DNA of 16,861 bases from JBOFCS01 sp051646185 (GTDB lineage: Bacteria; Actinomycetota; Actinomycetes; Mycobacteriales; Mycobacteriaceae): NCBI GenBank assembly GCA_051646185.1, contig JBOFCS010000039.1, positions 1 through 16,861 on the forward strand, read 5' to 3'. How positions within the stretch are numbered: the stretch's first letter is position 1; every line of letters begins with the position of its first letter. Position numbers and translations under genes: made by a program. Below are positions 14,328 to 16,861 of this stretch, piece after piece. Under the pieces are notes generated by a model. The model made no database searches. It had not been told where the DNA came from and was given only the letters and a program-made list of their open reading frames with translations.

Positions 14328-14333
14328 TACAGT
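14328..14333 (+). promoter_or_regulatory. Leaderless-type -10 (TACAGT) for the response regulator
   Basis: TACAGT ends 6 nt before the ATG at 14340 (spacer AGCTGC), the spacing expected if transcription begins at the start codon. No ribosome-binding site is present and no good -35 was seen. Confidence 0.5.
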
Positions 14334-14339
14334 AGCTGC

Positions 14340-15059
14340 ATGCGCGTACTGCTCGTTGAAGACGATCCGGCAATCGCCGAAGCCCTCATCGACGGGCTGC
14401 CCCGCTACGGCTTCGAGGTCACACATGTCACTACCGCCGCCGAAGCTCGCGCCAAATTCAGCAATGCCGAGGTAGTGCTGCTCGATCTGGGTCTGCCCGA
14501 CGGGGACGGTATCATAGTCTGCCGGGATATCCGAGCTGTGAGCGAGATACCACTACTGATCATCACCGCTCGCTCTGACGAGGTGGAGCGGGTGGTGGGC
14601 CTGGAACTGGGGGCCGACGACTACCTCAGCAAACCTTTTGGCCTCCGCGAACTGGTGGCTCGGATCAGGGCGGTATTACGTCGCACTACCCAGCCCGGCG
14701 CACTGGCAACCTCGTCTGCTGCACCCCCGGAAGCTGCACAGCAGCTCACCGAGACTGACCTGAACCTAACCGTCGGCAACCTCCGTGTTGAACCCCAGAC
14801 CCGGCGTGCTTACGTCTCAGGAACTGAAATATACCTCACACCTAAGGAATTCGATCTACTCGCTACTCTGGCTTCAAAGCCTGGTATGGTGTTCGGCCGG
14901 GAAGAGCTAATGAACGAGGTGTGGGATCAACACTGGTTTGGCTCCACTCGCACCCTGGACGTTCATATCGGCGCCTTACGCCGCAAACTCGCCGACGCCG
15001 TCGAGGTACAAACGGTGCGCGGGGTGGGATTCCGGCTGGAGAAGGCCACACTACAGTGA
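14340..15059 (+). CDS. OmpR/PhoB family response regulator
   Basis: A 239 aa DNA-binding response regulator. Receiver domain (1-115): acidic pocket E7-D8-D9, phospho-acceptor D49 in LLDLGLPDGDG, T77 in IITAR and K98 in LSKPF. An Ala/Pro/Gln-rich linker (about 117-140) leads to a winged-helix domain (about 142-235) with LTPKEFDLLATLASKPGMVF and the recognition helix and wing TRTLDVHIGALRRKL, ending TVRGVGFRL. The ATG at 14340 is chosen because MRVLLVEDDP is the standard receiver start and TACAGT lies 6 nt upstream; the frame is open further back to a TTG at 14214, but those codons show no domain. The stop overlaps the kinase GTG as GTGA. Base composition is clearly GC-richer than the genes to the left. 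The signal sensed and the targets are unknown; the downstream gene is a likely target. Confidence 0.95.
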   Translation: MRVLLVEDDPAIAEALIDGLPRYGFEVTHVTTAAEARAKFSNAEVVLLDLGLPDGDGIIVCRDIRAVSEIPLLIITARSDEVERVVGLELGADDYLSKPFGLRELVARIRAVLRRTTQPGALATSSAAPPEAAQQLTETDLNLTVGNLRVEPQTRRAYVSGTEIYLTPKEFDLLATLASKPGMVFGREELMNEVWDQHWFGSTRTLDVHIGALRRKLADAVEVQTVRGVGFRLEKATLQ

Positions 15060-16402
15060 GACTCCGACTCGTCCTCAGCTACCTCGCCCTGGTCGCGATT
15101 GCGCTGGCGCTCTTCACCATTCCCGTGGCTATTAGCTCATCAAACCTGCTGAAATCAAACCTCAAACAAACGGCACTGTTGGAGGCGCAACTGTTCGTTC
15201 CGCTGGTGCAACGCACCGATCCCGCTGCGGCAGTGGCCATCGAAGACCGCACACGCGACTTCCAGAACGCCACCGACGCCCGGGTGAAACTATTCCGGAC
15301 CGACAATGGCGCTAACAATCCCCAGGTGTCCACAGCATTCTCCGGACGCGACCCAGTCGCAGTTTGGGGCTATCAACAGCTGCTTGGTGCCGACGGTGTC
15401 TCTGTGGCAGTCCCCGTGCGTGCAACCACCACCGGCACTTCCGGTCCCGTAATCGCTGTCGTGCAGGTGGCTGTACCGTCCGCCGGCGTCGACCAGCAGA
15501 TCCACGGCATTTGGACTTTCCGGATCAGCATCGGCCTCGCCGTGCTGGGTGCCTCTGCCCTGATCGCCCTGGCACTGGCCGGAACCATCGTCCGACCCCT
15601 ACGCCGCCTCGAAGCGGTGGCCCGCCGCCTCGGCAGCGGCGACTGGTCAGCACGCGCCCCCACCTCGGGGCCCAAAGAAATCGCCTCGCTAGCAGACACC
15701 CTCAACTCCAGTGCCGCTACCACCGAAGCCCTACTCGCATCACAACGCAGTTTTGTTGCCGATGCCTCACATCAGCTGCGTACCCCACTCACCGCGATCC
15801 GGCTCTCGATCGACAATGTCCTCGACTCCGATATCGATCCGACCACCACCCGCCAACTAACCCGTATCGACGGCGAGGTCGACCGGATGAGCCGCATGGT
15901 TGAAGGACTACTAGCTTTAGCCAGATCCGAATCTTCTTCCACTGCAACCGAACTAGTTGATCCCACTCAGATCGTGCTAGAACGTTGTGAGGTATGGGCG
16001 CCGGTGCTGAGAGAGAAGGAGCTCACCTTGGAGACCGATCGACTCGACGCGTCGTCGGTGCGGCTCACCCCCGGCGCGCTGGAGCAGATACTCGACAACC
16101 TCATTGACAATGCCATCGCGGCCTCGCCGCCGGACACCACAGTCACCGTGACCGTGGCCGCCGAGAACACCACGGTCCTACTCACCGTGACCGACGAAGG
16201 CCACGGGATGACCCCGGAGCAGCAAAGCCGGGCGTTCGATAGGTTCTGGAGGGCCAGACGGCCCGGTACCGGAAGTGGCTTAGGCCTGGCGATCGTGCGC
16301 AGCCTGATCGAACGCGATGGCGGCACCGCGTCCCTACGCACGGCACCGGCAGGCGGGCTCACCGTCGAACTTCGACTGCCACGCGTCATCGCTACAGCCT
16401 GA
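15056..16402 (+). CDS. Sensor histidine kinase, HAMP/HisKA type
   Basis: A 448 aa membrane kinase partnered with the regulator upstream. TM1 is residues 5-26 (LVLSYLALVAIALALFTIPV). An extracytoplasmic sensor follows (about 30-150), without recognised motif. TM2 is about 154-177, then a HAMP domain (177-229, RPLRRLEAVARRLGSGDWS). The H-box is FVADASHQLRTPL with H239 as phospho-acceptor. The ATP-binding domain carries the N-box QILDNLIDNAI, the G1-box VTDEGHGM, the F-box FDRFWRA and the G2-box GSGLGLAIV. The GTG start overlaps the regulator stop by 4 nt and gives MRLRLVLSYL, a normal short cytoplasmic head; an in-frame start further upstream lies inside the regulator gene and is unlikely. The short sensor resembles kinases that detect envelope or surface signals; the ligand is unknown. 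Confidence 0.95.
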   Translation: MRLRLVLSYLALVAIALALFTIPVAISSSNLLKSNLKQTALLEAQLFVPLVQRTDPAAAVAIEDRTRDFQNATDARVKLFRTDNGANNPQVSTAFSGRDPVAVWGYQQLLGADGVSVAVPVRATTTGTSGPVIAVVQVAVPSAGVDQQIHGIWTFRISIGLAVLGASALIALALAGTIVRPLRRLEAVARRLGSGDWSARAPTSGPKEIASLADTLNSSAATTEALLASQRSFVADASHQLRTPLTAIRLSIDNVLDSDIDPTTTRQLTRIDGEVDRMSRMVEGLLALARSESSSTATELVDPTQIVLERCEVWAPVLREKELTLETDRLDASSVRLTPGALEQILDNLIDNAIAASPPDTTVTVTVAAENTTVLLTVTDEGHGMTPEQQSRAFDRFWRARRPGTGSGLGLAIVRSLIERDGGTASLRTAPAGGLTVELRLPRVIATA

Positions 16403-16407
16403 GCAGC

Positions 16408-16434
16408 TTTACAGAATCTTTGCACAGGTTTACC
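16408..16434 (+). promoter_or_regulatory. Phased TTTxC repeats, candidate response-regulator site
   Basis: TTTACAG (16408), TTTGCACAG (16419) and TTTACC (16429) recur with steps of 11 and 10 bp, one helical turn each, just after the kinase stop and about 105-130 bp before the next start. OmpR-family regulators bind such tandem half-sites. A small dyad GCAAC-AGCGA-GTTGC (16497-16511) lies closer to the gene. The -10 could not be fixed. Confidence 0.3.
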
Positions 16435-16536
16435 GCAACGCTGACCCTCACATGTCCGTTCTCTGCATTCATAGTCGGCAAAGTTGAACTCACTGAGCAA
16501 CAGCGAGTTGCCAACCCACGAAAGGAACAAAAAGCT

Positions 16537-16861
16537 ATGACTGACAACCGGAAGACCATCGTCACTGCCGCCATCGTCGGCATTACCGGACTCGGAATCG
16601 GTATCGCCAGTACCGCCGCGGCCAATGCAGGAAACGACCCCGAAGCGCCGCCATCTAAGCAGGAGGTGGCAGCCCTGTTCGACCGCTGGAACGCCAGCCT
16701 GGCGACACTCGACGCCGAGAAGGTAGCCAACGAATACGCCTCCGACGCTGTGCTGCTACCCACCGTGAGCAACGAGCCCCGCACCACCCGAGCCGCGATC
16801 GTGGACTACTTCGCCAAGGACTTCCTACCAAAGAAGCCTCAGGGAGTGATCACCGAGTCGT
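16537..16861 (+). CDS. Exported SgcJ/EcaC-like NTF2-fold protein (right end missing)
   Basis: Partial gene, 108 codons visible and still open at the window edge. The first 30 or so residues form a signal peptide or anchor (IVTAAIVGITGLGIGIAS, then TAAANA as a likely cleavage region). The mature part begins a SnoaL/DUF4440-type NTF2-like domain: VAALFDRWNASLATLDAEKV, then ANEYASDAVLLPTVSNEPR, then AAIVDYFAKDFLPKKPQG. This matches the SgcJ/EcaC 'oxidoreductase' family, whose enzymatic role is not well proven. An AAAGGA lies about 11 nt before the ATG. It follows the histidine kinase by 134 nt on the same strand with similar GC-rich codon use, so it is a probable target or partner of the two-component system. 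Confidence 0.85.
   Translation, partial: MTDNRKTIVTAAIVGITGLGIGIASTAAANAGNDPEAPPSKQEVAALFDRWNASLATLDAEKVANEYASDAVLLPTVSNEPRTTRAAIVDYFAKDFLPKKPQGVITES

Noticed and set aside
14214..14339. N-terminal extension of the response regulator from a TTG
   Set aside because: Adds 42 residues without a domain ahead of a standard receiver start; TACAGT before ATG 14340 supports the shorter form.
14091..14426. Minus-strand open frame of 111 codons across the intergenic region and response regulator start
   Set aside because: Its start and first third are antisense to the receiver domain. No ribosome-binding site or known domain is seen; only the last 40 or so residues look protein-like, so at most a remnant.
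14921..15055. N-terminal extension of the histidine kinase into the regulator gene
   Set aside because: The extra residues are Arg/Gly-rich out-of-frame reading of the winged-helix domain; GTG 15056 with GTGA overlap is the normal arrangement.
1..16861. CRISPR arrays, tRNA or rRNA genes, transposases, integrases
   Set aside because: No regularly spaced repeats, no cloverleaf or rRNA motifs, and no transposase or integrase domain were seen by eye on either strand.

Overview
The window looks like chromosomal DNA of a low-GC member of the Mycobacteriales, most likely Corynebacterium or a close relative; I cannot name the species. The evidence is a short mycobacterial-type MetG next to a divergent TatD nuclease (the metG/tatD arrangement known from Mycobacterium tuberculosis), an Mtb12-like exported domain, a DtxR-type iron box, and several genes whose TAnnnT -10 element sits only 6-9 nt before the start codon, as in leaderless transcripts. 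Most of the window is near 47-50% GC in the lines I counted by hand; the last 2.5 kb is clearly richer.

Layout. (1) 1-3774: housekeeping block. tatD (minus) and metG (plus) diverge from a 20-bp gap holding a symmetric -10 element. A DUF2786 protein follows metG. (2) 3835-4572: a membrane-anchored exported protein with an Mtb12-like C-terminal domain. (3) 4541-6927: a NitT/TauT-type ABC importer in split form. The permease and substrate-binding lipoprotein are on the minus strand and the ATPase is on the plus strand. The lipoprotein and ATPase genes begin inside the same 12-bp palindrome. (4) 6927-8094: a good DtxR box, then a methyltransferase and a cupin that overlap by 4 nt. (5) 8235-11703: an NDH-2-like flavoprotein, a convergent AraC regulator, a metallo-beta-lactamase-fold protein that has lost most metal ligands, and a SnoaL-like (COG4922-type) lipoprotein. 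(6) 11740-14023: a small four-helix membrane protein and a PepSY_TM (PiuB-like, 'iron-regulated membrane protein') protein, closed by a perfect 15-bp hairpin. (7) 14069-16861: a noncoding stretch, then a GC-rich OmpR-type response regulator and histidine kinase and the start of an exported SgcJ/EcaC-like NTF2-fold protein cut off by the right edge.

How it may work together (inference): the 4.5-14 kb region reads as an accessory envelope and transport island. The iron box before the methyltransferase/cupin pair and the PepSY_TM protein downstream suggest a link to iron or another metal. No gene states the substrate of the importer or the small molecule that the methyltransferase, cupin, flavoprotein and SnoaL-like protein would act on. 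This is the part of the window most likely to hold an undescribed pathway. No tRNA, rRNA, CRISPR array, intact insertion sequence or prophage gene was seen.
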